From Paragordius varius (taxonomy: Eukaryota > Nematomorpha): a stretch of DNA of 64,000 nt. How positions within the stretch are numbered: the stretch's first letter is position 1; every line of letters begins with the position of its first letter. The DNA is taken from NCBI GenBank assembly GCA_964247055.1, contig OZ176055.1, forward strand, positions 5,828,001-5,892,000. Reading direction: 5' to 3'. The position numbers were made by a program, and so were the translations under genes. The notes under the pieces were generated by a model. The model saw only the letters and a list, made by a program, of their open reading frames with translations, was not told where the DNA came from and made no database searches. Of this stretch, positions 35,601-48,731 are shown one piece after another.

Positions 35601-38600
35601 TAACTCTTCACTGCAGTCCAAAAGCTTTGACAATCTTAGCATTTTTGAAGGAATAAACAGGGGATTAATCAGTTCAAGCGAAGAATATTGGATGTAATTC
35701 CTTTTTATTAGTCATTTATTGTTTTTGCATTTTAAATCTTTTTAAAATTCAGTAATGAGAGCTATAACTTGTCGTTTTGTGTATATTAAATGGCTAAAGG
35801 GTTAATTCATTTACATATCTGTTAGCACGTGTGTGATTTTTTATATTAATTACCATTAAAATTATTGCTAACCTGATATTTTATTGAAACAGGCCCCACT
35901 GTATTCTCCAAAATTTCTATTAAATATGTAATTAATAAAAATGATAAATCATAACCAACAGATATGCAAATGATACTCGTTATTATATAATGAAATGTCT
36001 TTACCTAACCACAATATAAAATTTTAAAACTCATTTCACAATTATATATATATATATATATATTGTTTTAGTCATCGTGTGCTAGATATCAAAGGAGCGA
36101 GCGGAATGCATGACCTTGGTGACATAAAATGGGAATTGGCTTTATGTTTATTGTTATCCTGGACACTTGTTTTCCTTACCTTGTATAAGGGTGTGAGCTC
36201 GGCCGGCAAAGTTATATTAAATAATATTATAATTGAGTTGTGACAGAAATATTAAATATGATCAGGGTAAATGATAGTTAAATATTTTTTAAACTCTCGG
36301 AATGACGACATAGCATATTTTGGGGGTGAAAATTTTAAAAATGACATAACATACTTGTTAACTAATATAATCTTAATTAAGCAAAATGTATATGGGCATT
36401 AAACAAAAATACAACTTCAACTTTAATTTAAATATCATTATAACTAACTCTCAATTAATAATTTGTTTTGACGATCTAAATTATATCTTTATATAGATCT
36501 CACTATAACAAATTCAAAATCTCTGAATAGGAATACAATTTTTTGTAAACGCATTATCTCAAAAATTATCATTTTTTTAGTTTTTACTGTCTCTTAAAAA
36601 TTATAAAATTAATTAACATTTGCTTGCTAAGGCACAAATTAAAACGATTTATTTAAGGCCGAATTGACAAACTATAACACTGCTAAAAATTTTCATTATT
36701 TTGTAGGCCATATATTTCACGGCCACTTTCCCCTACCTCATTCTTACTATCCTACTTATCAAAGGGGTAACTCTAAAAGGTGCTGATCAAGGCATATTAT
36801 ATTTTCTAAGACCTCAATGGAATAAGCTCACGCAAATAAAAGTATTTTTATATATTATTACCTTATTTTTTAAAAAAATACCTAAGCTTTGCATAAAATT
36901 GGATCTAGAACTAAGGGATTGAAATCGAATCCATTTTAAGTTTCGTTTACTCTAAGTCAATTAATATATTTCCGTCTATCGATAGTTTTAAAAAAGCGGT
37001 TCTGGACAAAATAGTTCCGGCTGTGTTTTTTTAAGCGGTTGGTTTTACAGTGCATCCATATTACTGGTAGAATGGTAGTCAAAAAAATAATGCAATATTT
37101 CACAAAAATGTTAGTCTAATACATTTTTTGAAAATAATTTACAGTCTAAATCAAAAAGCTATAAATGTTAATTTAAAAATTAAGCACCCAGAAATAAGTT
37201 TGGGGTTCCATTGACAAAAGCGGATTATTTTCCAATACCTGCTACAAACCAAATTTGTAAGAAATAAATAGTTTTTGTGTGATATAAAACTTATTTTATA
37301 GGTGTGGCGCGAAGCAGCTGGCCAAGTGTTTTTCTCTTTATCAGTTGGATTTGGTGGAATTATTGCATTTAGTTCTTTCAATACCTTTAACAACGATTGC
37401 CATAGGTAGCCCATGAAACATATTTTATAAAAAATATTTTATATAGAAATTTACATTCATACTTAATTATTCACATATTTAAAATAAATAAAATGGTGTA
37501 AATAAATTTTTTAAACAGCATATTAAATTGGCGCATCTCTATACATATTTTATTATCAAGAGATGCCTGGATAGTATGTTTAGCTGATACTATTACATCA
37601 ATGATTTCAGGATTCGTGATTTTCAGTGTCATCGGTCACATGTCAGATTATATGGGTGCCACGGATCCTAAATCAGGAAAATTCGTTCCCCTGTCCATAG
37701 AAAAAGTCGTGCAATCTGGAGGTTAATCTCCATTTAGATATCGAATACTTTGTAATTGTTTTATTAAAACTGTATTTAAGTAAAACATTTTTTATTTTAA
37801 ATATAGGGCCTGGTTTAGCGTTTATAGCCTATCCAGAAGCATTGTCTCGATTTTTCCCTTCACAGATGTGGACCGTTATGTTTTTCATTATGCTCTATAT
37901 GCTAGGTATTTAGATATAATATTTTATAGCAAATCGTTAATTTTTTTGCATGCAAAAGATTTCAATTATAAAAATATGTTTCAAGGATTAAATAGTGAAG
38001 TGGCGTTTATTGAAACAATACTATCTGCTTTACATGACAATTTTCCGCGTATATTCCCTTGGAAGTACAAAACATGGCTGTGTCTTGCCTTGTGTATAAT
38101 TGGTTTTTTCTGTGGACTTCCCTGCGTAACTCAAGGTGGACAATATGTCATCAAATTTTTGGATCATTTCGGCTCCAATTTTATAGTGGTAGGAATCGGC
38201 ATTTTCGAAGTGATTGGCATAATGTGGATTTATGGTAAATAAGAGCTACATCCTTATAAACAATGATTTGTGATACACAATATACGAATAATACAAAATT
38301 TATTTTTTCTTAAATTGGCTTAAATTAGATTCTCACCAAATAATTTTTATACTTTTCGATACAATCATAATTAATTGATCATATTAAAACTATCGTAAAA
38401 AAGCAATACATCTGATAAAAATTATCCCTGATATTAAAATTATATCCAATTTTAGGAATCGTATTCGCATTTTTATTCGATGAAATTTTAATTTTCCTCT
38501 TTATAAAATAAATTTCGTAAAATACATCTTTAATTAAATATGCTTTTATTTTTATAATAATTAAAAAAATATATAATCGAATTAATATTGTTTTTAAATA

Positions 38601-39866
38601 TTAACATTTTTGCATTTGTTGTATATAATAGGTTATAAAAGATTTATAGATGATTTACAAACGATGTTGGGAAAACGATTACCATTACAGGGGTTTTGGT
38701 TATTTTCTTGGATATTTCTTACGCCTCTCATGCTGACAGTAATTATTTCCATATAAATTATATTTATGGTTGACATAATACTGTTAGGTGGCTATGGAAA
38801 ATTTATTCAGCATATGAAATATTAAAGGGTAAATATGCCAGCCAACATACACTAATGCCGTATCGCAATATAAATTTAAAGGACGCAAATAGATGCGATT
38901 GAACTCAGCGGCTAATTAAAAATGACTCGATCATAAACCCTGTATTCCTATATAAAAAATAATTGGTCATACAGAATTCGAATGGTCACACATGTGTTTA
39001 CTATCCTACATTTTAATTATTTTAATCATAGTTATCTTTTTGAAAAAAAATACACAAAGACTATCATACTTTTCTTGCATTTTAAAAAACCGTTCTCAAA
39101 CAAATATTGACCATTTTTGGTTTGTAAAGCTGGTGGTTTGTTTGCCCAAAATACTAAAATTATATGCGCCTCAGTGTGATAGATTGGATAGTATACATAT
39201 TTATCGAATATAATATATCAATTACTTTTGAATTCATATAATAAATTAAATTGCTTGATAGATCATATTTATTGTGAGTCTGCTACCGGATAGTATACAA
39301 CTCATGTACCAAGATTACCAATATCAAACCGTCTTTCAAATCATAGGTTGGATGATTGTAGTGATTGGTCTTGGTCAAATTCCCTTGTGGGCTTTCATAA
39401 ACACGGCTAAACAATCCGGCCCTTGGAAAAAGGTTATTTTTTTTTAATTTCCATTCTATAAAATAGAAATTATACGAAAATGAAAAAATTTAAGGACAAA
39501 TTTTTTTGGAAGAAAAACAATACTTTTTAGAGCTTTTTTTTCTCTACATAGATGATTGAGTTTATTACCCATATATACCTATCTGTTCCTTATTCAACCT
39601 AAAATAGATAAGTTAGAAATATGAAAATCAGCGGTTAAGAAATATGGCTGTTTTTTAGAGTTGTTATATTTTGTCTGCATATAATATCAATTTTTAATGT
39701 ATATTTTTATCTTTATAAAATATAGAAATTTAAAAGGGCCCGAAGGCCGACCACCGATATGTCGCATGTTCATACCGTAAACCGTGATTTGTTTGCAGTC
39801 CAATCCCAAACCAGCTTAGAGGGTACACATAGTGTGCTTTTGGAACCACTTAACTCCAAACATTGA
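29623..39866 (+). CDS. SLC6-family Na+/Cl--dependent transporter, tandem copy 1
   Basis: Plasma-membrane symporter of the SLC6 family, closest by eye to the glycine/proline amino-acid branch; substrate not assignable. Exons after the unproven first: 29623-29806, 34536-34667, 35046-35173, 35269-35378, 35547-35693, 36072-36210, 36707-36841, 37302-37405, 37561-37721, 37807-37905, 37986-38234, 38632-38738, 39262-39432, 39726-39866; 668 residues. Seen: TM1 signature [20 protein letters not shown]2 [11 protein letters not shown] (chloride-site Tyr), LPWTHCNG before loop 2, SSSEEYW before TM4, TM6 [21 protein letters not shown]7 [14 protein letters not shown]8 [20 protein letters not shown]. Extracellular loop 2 is short (about 85 residues) and split by an intron that copy 2 lacks. 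Intron 29807-34535 holds an antisense LINE. The two copies share all other intron phases. Confidence 0.92.
30905..34065 (-). mobile_element. Damaged non-LTR retrotransposon (LINE with APE endonuclease and RT)
   Basis: Antisense in an intron of SLC6 copy 1. ORF start near 33741 with [17 protein letters not shown], then ESHIPL (frameshift near 33550), [13 protein letters not shown] and RRLYTWISP...RNQIDFI endonuclease blocks to about 32946. The reverse transcriptase shows [11 protein letters not shown] near 31975, [14 protein letters not shown] and [12 protein letters not shown] near 31690. The C-terminal block near 31050 has [10 protein letters not shown]. Stops and frameshifts between 32950 and 32050 split the frame in several places, so it looks inactive. 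Resembles RTE/CR1-like elements with a fused EN-RT protein. The 5' edge (GGCGGTGGGAAAGGCTTGGC at 34065) and 3' edge are estimates; no clear poly-A. Confidence 0.85.
34686..34972 (+). repeat. MITE family B copy in SLC6 copy 1 intron
   Basis: Starts TACAGTAAAAATATAAAAAC, has the TATTGTTTTGGATTGCAGTA centre and a right arm AAAAAAGTATGGTTGTCTTT, and ends TATTTTTATTGCA. Confidence 0.65.
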
Positions 39867-40116
39867 TTAATTTATTTCTTCTTATGTGTTATCTATAAAA
39901 CTATATATTTATTACAGTATGCATTTCTAATTACTTATTTTACACCATAGTTGGGTAATTCACACAATTGTATATGGAAAAAAACTATAAACAACCAAAT
40001 ATTGAATAAAATAATTAATGTAAGAAAGGAAAAAGTTGTTTTTTCCATACACTAATGTGTTACGAAATTACCAATTATAATGTGAAATATGCTACCATTG
40101 AAATGCATACTGTATA

Positions 40117-40300
40117 TACAAAATGAGTAAGTTTACATGGCTATTATTTAAATTATTGCTAGATAGTATATTCCAAAAAGAATGGGTTAAAGTAATATTT
40201 TCACTTTACTCTTATTATCCGATAATATAGCTCTTTTCTATATGTGCTATCTGGCAATATATAATAAAAAACTAGGAATGTATATTTACTCATCTGTAAT
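40117..40300 (+). repeat. MITE family C copy 1
   Basis: About 180 bases. Left end ACAAAATGAGTAAGTTTACA, right end TGTATATTTACTCATCTGTA, forming imperfect terminal inverted repeats. Middle TTACTCTTATTATCCGATAA is shared with the 46.6-kb copy. It lies about 250 bases downstream of the SLC6 copy 1 stop. Confidence 0.65.
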
Positions 40301-40744
40301 TCTGTGTGGCAATAAAAAAGTAATTTTGTATTTGTGGTATATTATTTATACTTGAATTGTGTGAAACAAAATATCACCAAAAATTATCCATTTATCACAA
40401 ACGATATTTTATTATACAATAATATAATATAATAAATTAAGATATATTAATTAATATTTTAATTTGATCATCTCTAATAGTTTAAATCATATAAATTTCT
40501 GCATTACAAATGGTAAATACTTCCCGGTTTTTGAAAAAAGTTGGTATTTGTAACAATTAGCCGTTTATGTATAGAAAAATAAGCATAATTTTATTTTTTA
40601 GCAATCAATAAGGCTATATTTGTGATATGGAATGCTTCCAATCAAAAATCTCAAGATTTTTTCGATTTCCTGTTTGGCATTGGAATAATCAGTATTTAAA
40701 ATATTTTTAATACATACAGATTTATATTTATTTAAATTTTTTAG

Positions 40745-40770
40745 ATATATATATATATATATATATATAT
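40745..40770. repeat. TA dinucleotide microsatellite
   Basis: About 13 TA units between the two SLC6 genes. Confidence 0.85.
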
Positions 40771-41208
40771 GATTTTGCAAAGTTTTATTTACACTATTAT
40801 CTATAGTATCCCAAAAAATTTATACTCAAATTCATCCTATTTCAAACTAAATGGTGGTACATTTTTTTCATTCAACATATTTTAACATTATTGGGCTTCT
40901 TCTTTTAATCATGGCATTTTATATTTATAGCGGAATAATTTATAATAATTTACTTTTGGTTTTATCCTGCGGCTAATAAATTATCACATATAACATACAT
41001 GCATCACCTTATTTTTATTATGCAATACAAATTATAATTTTAAATGCTGTATTTTGTTTTAGAATGACAAAATATTCGTGTATTAACAAGGGTGTTATGT
41101 TACCTGGATGATTATGCAAAATTTTAATCATATAAAATAGGTTAAAATCATAAAAGAGCGGATTAATTAATTTATTGGTATATAAACGCGTAATTGTATC
41201 CCTAAATA

Positions 41209-44200
41209 ATGGAAAAATTATCAGCAATAAATGATGAAAAAAATGAAAAAATGTTCAACACCAATAGTATACTTAACAAAGAGGTAGATAAGATTTTATT
41301 TAAATAATAACTTTAAAAAATAATAACTTATAATCATAAATAATTATACAATACATATTTAGTAATGTAATTAAAAATGAACAGTGATCAAAACATATAT
41401 ACAGGTGTTTTCATTATGTGATTTTTAACCGAAATCAAAAAACTTGTTGAATCTTTTTTGTTTTTTTGCATAAAATCAAAAAGATAACTTGATTATTTAG
41501 ATCACATAGACTAAATTAGATAAAACATATCTAGAAAGATGTTGGAATCATTTTAAATGATACAAATGGGCCAAACGAAGCGATCAACGAAAAAATGGAA
41601 ATTAAGGAAAATCGTCAAGAACGGGGTCATTGGGGAAACTATTTTGAATTTATACTTTCTTGCATTGGCTTTTCAGTGGGTATTGGTAATGTTTGGCGGT
41701 TCCCTTATGTGTGCTATGAAAATGGAGGAGGTTTTTTTACAAGATTTTTGTTAAGAAATGTTTTATACATTATTTCAGAGATCAAAAAAATGGTTATAGA
41801 TATTTAATTCTTTTGTAATTAGGAGCTTTTCTAATTCCCTTCTTCCTCATCCTACTGATGGTAGGCCTTCCTTTTTACTTTATGGAACTGGGATTAGGCC
41901 AATTCACCAGACTAGGACCGCCTGGATGTTTTAACTTGGCACCACTTACCATGGGTATTTTATTTGGCTTATTGCTTGCAAAATATATATAGCAAAAATT
42001 TAAATTATACAGACAAAAGTTACAACTTATGGAAAAATATTTTTTTAAAAGACAGCCCCATATAACATGAATTATTAGTATATAAAGATGCGTAAAATAT
42101 ATCATAAATGAATCATTAGCGTGTAGATTCTAGATAAATATTTTATTTAAGACAACGGCGGAAAATATGCAAGGCTTCGAAATGCAAAAGGCCCTAACTT
42201 TTATCAAAACACTGAAATTCAAAATTCTTACATACCCATTGATATACGACAACATAATTCAAAAAACTATTCCCCCTTTCTTCCATATAAAAAAACAAAT
42301 TACAAAAATAAAGAATAATATGATAGGAGAAATTCATAAATTTTCTATGTAGCAAAATAAAATACCTTTAATGTGTATCTAACAGTTTAAAAATTTAATT
42401 AAAAAGATTGATTCGGACACTATACTTGTCGTCAAAAAACCCGTCATTGATTACAAAATTTTACTTTACATTTTTATTTATTAAATATTAATACAGGAGT
42501 TGGTGTAGCAATGCTCATAGTATCAGCCATAACTGGTATCTTTTACAACGTGGTTATGGCCTATACACTGTTTTATACATTTGCATCTTTTCAAAAACGG
42601 TTACCTTGGACCCATTGTAATGGGGTAAATAAAATTTAAAGTATTATATTTTTTGTTTAAAAAATATCGTATTTAAAATATATTTGGATAGTATATTACA
42701 TTATTATTATTAAATGTAATTTAATACAATACTTTTAAATCAATCATTTATTCATATATTTATTTTTTCCAGATATACAATACAAAAAATTGTTTTGTTC
42801 GATCTATCGCCCTACCTGCTAATAATACGTTGTTAAATACGCAAAATTTAACACGAGTTCTTATGTTAACGGCAGCTTCAAACAATAATTTGATTATGAA
42901 TAATGGCAATATGTCAAATTTGGCAGGCAAAAGTTATAAACAAATGATAGATGACACCAAAAGTCCGTATTTGACAAATGATTCGACTCTTTTGATTGAT
43001 TCTCTGCGCCATTCTTTGGGCGAAACTGAAGCCGAAAACTTTAAAAAGTCGCCCAATGTCAACATTTACAACAACCAAAATCCGTTCGAAAATAAGTTTG
43101 ACTCACCCTCTACTTTCTACAATAATAATCAATCTGGAAATTTATTGATAAATGCTTTAAAAACATATATGAATCAAATGCAACACTTTGTACCACACAA
43201 TAAACCATCGACAAATAATGAGAATGATAATTATCGTGTTAAACGCTCAAGCGATTTTGATATTTCGGTGAATGGGAATTTCAAAAATGGGAAAGAAGGA
43301 ACTAATAACCGAATGATTAGTTCAAGTGAAGAGTATTGGATGTAAAAATTATTATAATATTTTTACATAAAATATGGAAATTATACTGACAAAACATAAA
43401 AACTTCATGACAAATATTTTGGTTTTCAAAAACCAAACTACTTTACTTGTTTTTTTTCAAATATAAGTCATTTTTTTAATTGCAAAGTATGAAATATAGA
43501 TGTAAACCGGCAGAATTAATTATATAATTACAATGTTAATTAAATAATTTATATAGGTAAAATTAAGGTTTTAAAAAAGTATGGTTGCCTTTTGAAAAGA
43601 AATATTTGTCTATATGTTTTTCGGTTTGTTTGGATAATCTCAAGTTTTACTGTATTTTGTTATAAAATCACAAAAGTTAACTACATTAATAATAATATAT
43701 TTAACTTATCAACGAAGAATCCTTTTTATAACTATAATTTACATTTTTTAGACAACGCGTCCTAGATATTAAGGGCTCCACCGGTATGCATCAGCTTGGG
43801 AAAATTAAGTGGGAACTGGCTCTGTGTCTCTTGTTATCATGGAGCATCGTATTCTTAACCCTTTGTAAGGGTATTAGTTCTGCTGGAAAGGTTTTTAATT
43901 TAAATTTGTAGTTTTATTAAGATGTAAAATTTCATCAAATAATTAATTAATGAAAACATAAAGCTAATACTAATATTTTTTTACGCTTATATAGGCAATA
44001 TATTTTACCGCCACGTTTCCCTATCTAATCCTAACCATTTTGCTTATCAAAGGCGCAACATTGCAAGGAGCCCGGCAAGGTATTATCTATTTTCTCCGAC
44101 CTCAATGGGAAAAATTGGCAGAGATTAAAGTTTGACTTTTGTGATTTACTCATACACACATAGGAATATTAATTAAATATGATATAACATGCAAAATATT

Positions 44201-47200
44201 TAATTTGTGACCATCTAGGTTTGGAGAGAAGCAGCCGGTCAAGTGTTTTTCTCCCTTTCAGTTGGTTTTGGTGGAATTATAGCATTTAGTTCGTTCAATA
44301 CATTCAACAATAATTGTCACAGGTAATAAATGCTCCAATGATGTATATAAATTTTTTTTGAAACATATTTTTGGAAAAGTGAGAGAAATAGTTTGGCTCA
44401 TTTTTAATTACATTGTCATGTATCCTTTATTTTATCAAAATTTTTTTTTCGTTAAATGGGTATAAATATTTGGTAAAGAATGGAAAAACAAGAGCTCTCT
44501 GGTAATTCTTATATTTTTTTTCAATAAATATAATGTTAATACCATAGAGCTCTTGTTTTTTCCATTCTTTACCAAATATATATACCCATTTAACGAAAAA
44601 AAAATAAATTTTGATAAAATAAAGGATACATGACTGTATATATTAATTGATAATGTAGGTGTATTAAATGATAATTTTTTTTCAATTATTTTCGGCAGAG
44701 ATGCTTGGATAGTAAGTTTGGCGGATACATTCACATCTATGATTTCAGGGTTCGTTATTTTTTCTGTCATGGGTCACATGTCAGATTATATGGGCAGCAT
44801 CGATCCTATAACGGGAAAATTTATCCCCCTCCCTATTGATCAAGTTGTACAATCTGGAGGTATGCTTTTTATTATGAACGATCTTTATTAATTTAATTTT
44901 AGATTTGGGTTAGACAAAACATGTTTATACAGGAACAAATAAGGTTTAAAAAATATGGTTGTTTTTTGGAAAAAAATGAACTTATGATTTTTTGAATCTG
45001 TTACCAATTTACATTTTAATTCCTTTATCTGCCACAAAACGTTAAGTAATATGTAATGAAAATTAAGTTTAAAAAAGTATGGTTGGTTTTAAAAAAATGT
45101 ATTATGTTTTTACATTTTGTCTGTATAATTTTAATTTTAACCTTAAATTTTGGGTTTTTAAATTTATTTTTTTATATAAATTTTTCTAGGACCGGGGTTA
45201 GCGTTTATAGCGTACCCCGAGGCACTTTCTCGATTCTATCCATCTCAACTTTGGACAGTCATGTTTTTCATCATGTTATTTATGCTGGGTATTTTTTAAT
45301 TTTCCATTATATTATATTGCAAGGTATATTGTGATGTTAAAAATGAAATTATAGTATATGCTATGGGCCAACATTAACTTAAAAAAACCACATTTTGCAT
45401 CTTTACCGATTATATCAATTTAATAATTATTTATGGATAAACACTTCGCTCGGTATAGTAAAGTTAATTAAATTTTGGACCATTTACTATGAATTAAAAA
45501 AATTATGGTTTTCAACAAACAAATGTTAAAACAACGCCAAGTCTGCTCTATCATCTTATTTAAAAATAGGTAAAAACGAATCTTTTTAACCAAATTTAAA
45601 AGAATCGGTATGATATTTGTCCTAAATATACAACCGTTAGCTTAACGATCACTCGATTTTAATGTCTAAATGGTAGGTAATTAACGACCTTTAAAGTTTT
45701 TAACAGACAATACTTAATTCCTCCCCCTTCTCCCCTTTCGATTGGATTGACCGGATGATTAGTCTAAAAAGACCCTTGACTAAAATCTGCTGGGCCTACA
45801 TGAATTAATTAATGGATATTATAAAATTATGGACTTGTATATTTTTAGAAAAAGTCAACTTTTTTTTCTTAATGTTAATTTATTTATCATTAAACCATAT
45901 TCTAGCATATTTGCTAGATACTTTAATTACATATTGTATGTGCTAATAACAGGTTTAAACAGCGAAGTAGCTTACATAGAAACAATCCTCTCTGCATTAC
46001 ACGATAACTTCCCACGAGTATTTCCTTGGAAGTATAAGACATGGGTTTGTCTTGCAGCCTGTGTTATTGGATTCCTGTGTGGACTTCCATGTGTAACACA
46101 GGGAGGCCAATTTGTAATAAAATTTTTGGATCATTTTGGCTCCAATTTCATGGTGGTGGGCATTGGATTGTTTGAAGTCATTGGTATTATGTGGATATAT
46201 GGTATCTCTCAATTTTTTTAAAGTTGGGTTTTGTATGTTACATTTGAGATATTAACTAAACAATTGCATATCGTAACCATGACTTTAACTTATCATGAAC
46301 CCGGTAGAGCCCGTATCAAGACCCTCATTACAAGTTGACTTTTGTCAAATACATTTTTTAAGTAATTGTTTAAATATGTTTTTTCTTTTCGTATATGATG
46401 GCGCCTGAACAACCACAAACCAATTTGTTTAAGGATAAATTTAATTGTTTAAGGGTTGAAAACAATGAACGACCGTGACGCTTATATAGTACCGGTCAAA
46501 AACTTCCAATTTTTATCAATGATTAAAGTAACCATATTAAAATAATAATAATATACAGTATGAATAGGTATACATTGATAGTTTTTCATTAATTATTGAA
46601 TAGCATATTAAGCAAAGGGAAATATTGGCTTATAGTTGTTTTTTCACTTTTTACTATTATTATCCGATAATAATTATCTTTCCTATAATTTCTATTTGGC
46701 AATAACTAACAAATGTAAAAAATTTTGATTTAAAATTTTCTTGAATATGCATTGAAGTTAGAAGCGACTTCTTACATTTTACTTTAGCTAATGAGGACGG
46801 CTTATGACCAGTGGTTTATATGAAAATTAAACGTGGTTAATATTATTTTTTGACCGGTTTCCACCCTATCTGATATCTAACCACCCAGAACTATATATTT
46901 TAAATAGAAGGATAATCAGAATTAGCTAATTAATTTATTCAAAATGAATGATTTTGACGAGGGAAGAGCAAGTTCGAAGTTTTAAACTTACTTGTATATT
47001 TTGATTTATTGTAGAAAACACATTTGTTAATATTAATAGCTTTCAAAACCAAAAATAAAAATATTATTTATTTTATTGTTAGGATTTAAGCAATTCATAG
47101 AGGATTTGCAAACCATGTTAGGGAAACGCATCCCTCTTCGATATTATTGGATGTCAACATGGGTCCTCATTGCTCCCGTCATGTTAGCTGTAATAGAAAT

Positions 47201-48559
47201 TTAATTTGTTTGTTCTATATCGGATTAGTTAATACAACTTAGTATAGCGAAAAAGTACCAAATTTTCGCTGGAGATGTCGATTTTTGTTTTAATCTAATG
47301 TTTGAGATAAATAGTACAAATGCGTTTCTCTCCTATTTATTTATGAGTTTTCAGAATTTAAATTTTTCTATTTAATACACTGGATTTTTCATTTATAAAC
47401 CATATAAATTTAAATTTATAATCTATTATTTAGTGTCTTAGCAATTATTTTTTATTCCTTATTTTGCAATCCAAAACGATTATCAATAAAAAAAATAAGG
47501 TTTAAATTCTTTTTTAATATTTGTCTTTTATTAATTGGAATCAATTCAGAAATAATTGATTTTTTCAAAACAAATTTTCTAATATCACAATGAGTATTTA
47601 TCAAATATAAATATTAAATATCTTATTTTCTAATTTTACTGTAAATATCTAAAAAGTCTTATAAAATTTAAATTTATTCCATTTTAGATTATATTTGCCG
47701 TGAGTTTAATGCCAGATAGTATACATTTGCGTTATGGCGAATATCATTACCATACATCTTTTCAAGTGTTAGGATGGCTTATAGTTATAATTGGATTGGG
47801 TCAAATCCCTTTGTGGGCCTATATTAATACAGCCAAACAACCCGGGATATCTTGGAGACAAGTATATATATATATATATAGTTTAGATTTAGAGTTTTTT
47901 CTTTTTTAGTAAAGGTAAGTTATAATTGTATCATGACTTGTGAAAGCTTTAACACTCGACTGACCTGACAGTGATGATAAAAAATTGCGCAGTTATGGGT
48001 TTCAAAACTGCACTTCAACGCAGTCTAAGAATCTGGCGCCCTACCTAATATACTATGACGTTATTAAAAATAAAAGTTGATTAATTTTTGTTTTATGTTT
48101 TACATGGAACCAAAATAAGAAAACATAGAATCGATACTTTACTTCATTCAAGTATTTCTTAGAAACCGTTTTTTATGTAGAAGTAGAGCTACTTCTCCTT
48201 ATAGTTTTAAGCCCCACTTCAGCGGTGACCAATATTCAATTTTTAGCGGCATGCGTAACCCCTTCGGTTTTATAAAAAATTAAGAAGATTTTAAGCCAAT
48301 CGAAATCACTTATATTTGACTGTCTTAACTTTATAAATAAATACCAAATAATAAAGTTATATTTCAAAATGTAATTAACACATTTTTTGTTATATCCTAG
48401 AAAATAAATAATGCCCGGCAACCGACTCCAGAAATTTCCCACGTTCAAACAGTACAACGCAATTTATTTTCAGTTAATTCGGATCTTGAGATGGATAAAA
48501 ACAATGTAATACTTCATGTAGCTGAACAACCCCAATTTTTACATACGTTTAAGTTGTGA
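41209..48559 (+). CDS. SLC6-family Na+/Cl--dependent transporter, tandem copy 2, complete
   Basis: Exons: 41209-41283, 41535-41730, 41823-41954, 42497-42624, 42773-43341, 43752-43890, 43995-44129, 44219-44322, 44699-44859, 45190-45288, 45953-46201, 47083-47189, 47688-47861, 48401-48559; all phases agree, 808 residues. Seen: TM1 [18 protein letters not shown]2 [13 protein letters not shown]3 [22 protein letters not shown] before TM4, TM6 [21 protein letters not shown]8 [20 protein letters not shown] and a 52-residue C-terminal exon. Extracellular loop 2 is about 190 residues, far longer than usual in this family, Asn-rich, with several N-X-S/T sites and an RVKRSS furin-like motif. Same substrate branch as copy 1 (glycine/proline-like by eye), not assignable further. 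Start chosen because the 25-codon first exon joins in phase and nothing upstream is open. Confidence 0.94.
41990..42100. repeat. MITE family B arm in SLC6 copy 2 intron 3
   Basis: AAATTATACAGACAAAAGTT followed by TTTTTAAAAGACAGCC, the left arm of family B. The right arm is not clear here. Confidence 0.4.
43376..43658 (+). repeat. MITE family B copy in SLC6 copy 2 intron 5
   Basis: GAAATTATACTGACAAAACA at the left, centre GCAAAGTATGAAATATAGAT, right arm AAAAAAGTATGGTTGCCTTT and end AGTTTTACTGTA. Confidence 0.65.
44415..44634. repeat. Near-perfect 220-base foldback element in SLC6 copy 2 intron 8
   Basis: Left arm from GTCATGTATCCTTTATTTTA to CAAGAGCTCT; right arm is its reverse complement, ending AAATAAAGGATACATGAC. 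Arms are about 93 bases with only a few mismatches and indels, and the loop is about 35 bases. A transcript of this intron would fold into a long hairpin. It looks like a young foldback MITE. The minus-strand open frame across it is an artefact. Confidence 0.85.
44930..45155 (+). repeat. MITE family B copy in SLC6 copy 2 intron 9
   Basis: Diverged copy: AAAAAATATGGTTGTTTTTT, centre TGTTACCAATTTACA, right arm AAAAAAGTATGGTTGG and TTTGTCTGTATAATTTTAAT. It ends about 35 bases before the next acceptor. Confidence 0.5.
46554..46715 (+). repeat. MITE family C copy 2 in SLC6 copy 2 intron 11
   Basis: Starts TACAGTATGAATAGGTATAC then ATTG; middle ATTATTATCCGATAATAATT; right end ACTAACAAATGT is worn. 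Confidence 0.6.
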
Positions 48560-48731
48560 AACTAATAATTTTATATTTTTCTATCACCATATAAAATCAT
48601 ATTATTTCATATATCTTCTCCAATGAAAGTGTATATTAATAATAATATAAATTATTAATTCTTATGATTAATCATCTAGATAAATTCTAGTGTTTTATTT
48701 TATTTTCTATCTAATTATATTTCTAGTTATT

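Noticed and set aside
44435-44770. Minus-strand 111-codon frame in SLC6 copy 2
   Set aside because: It runs over the foldback repeat and the antisense of an SLC6 exon; no coding logic.
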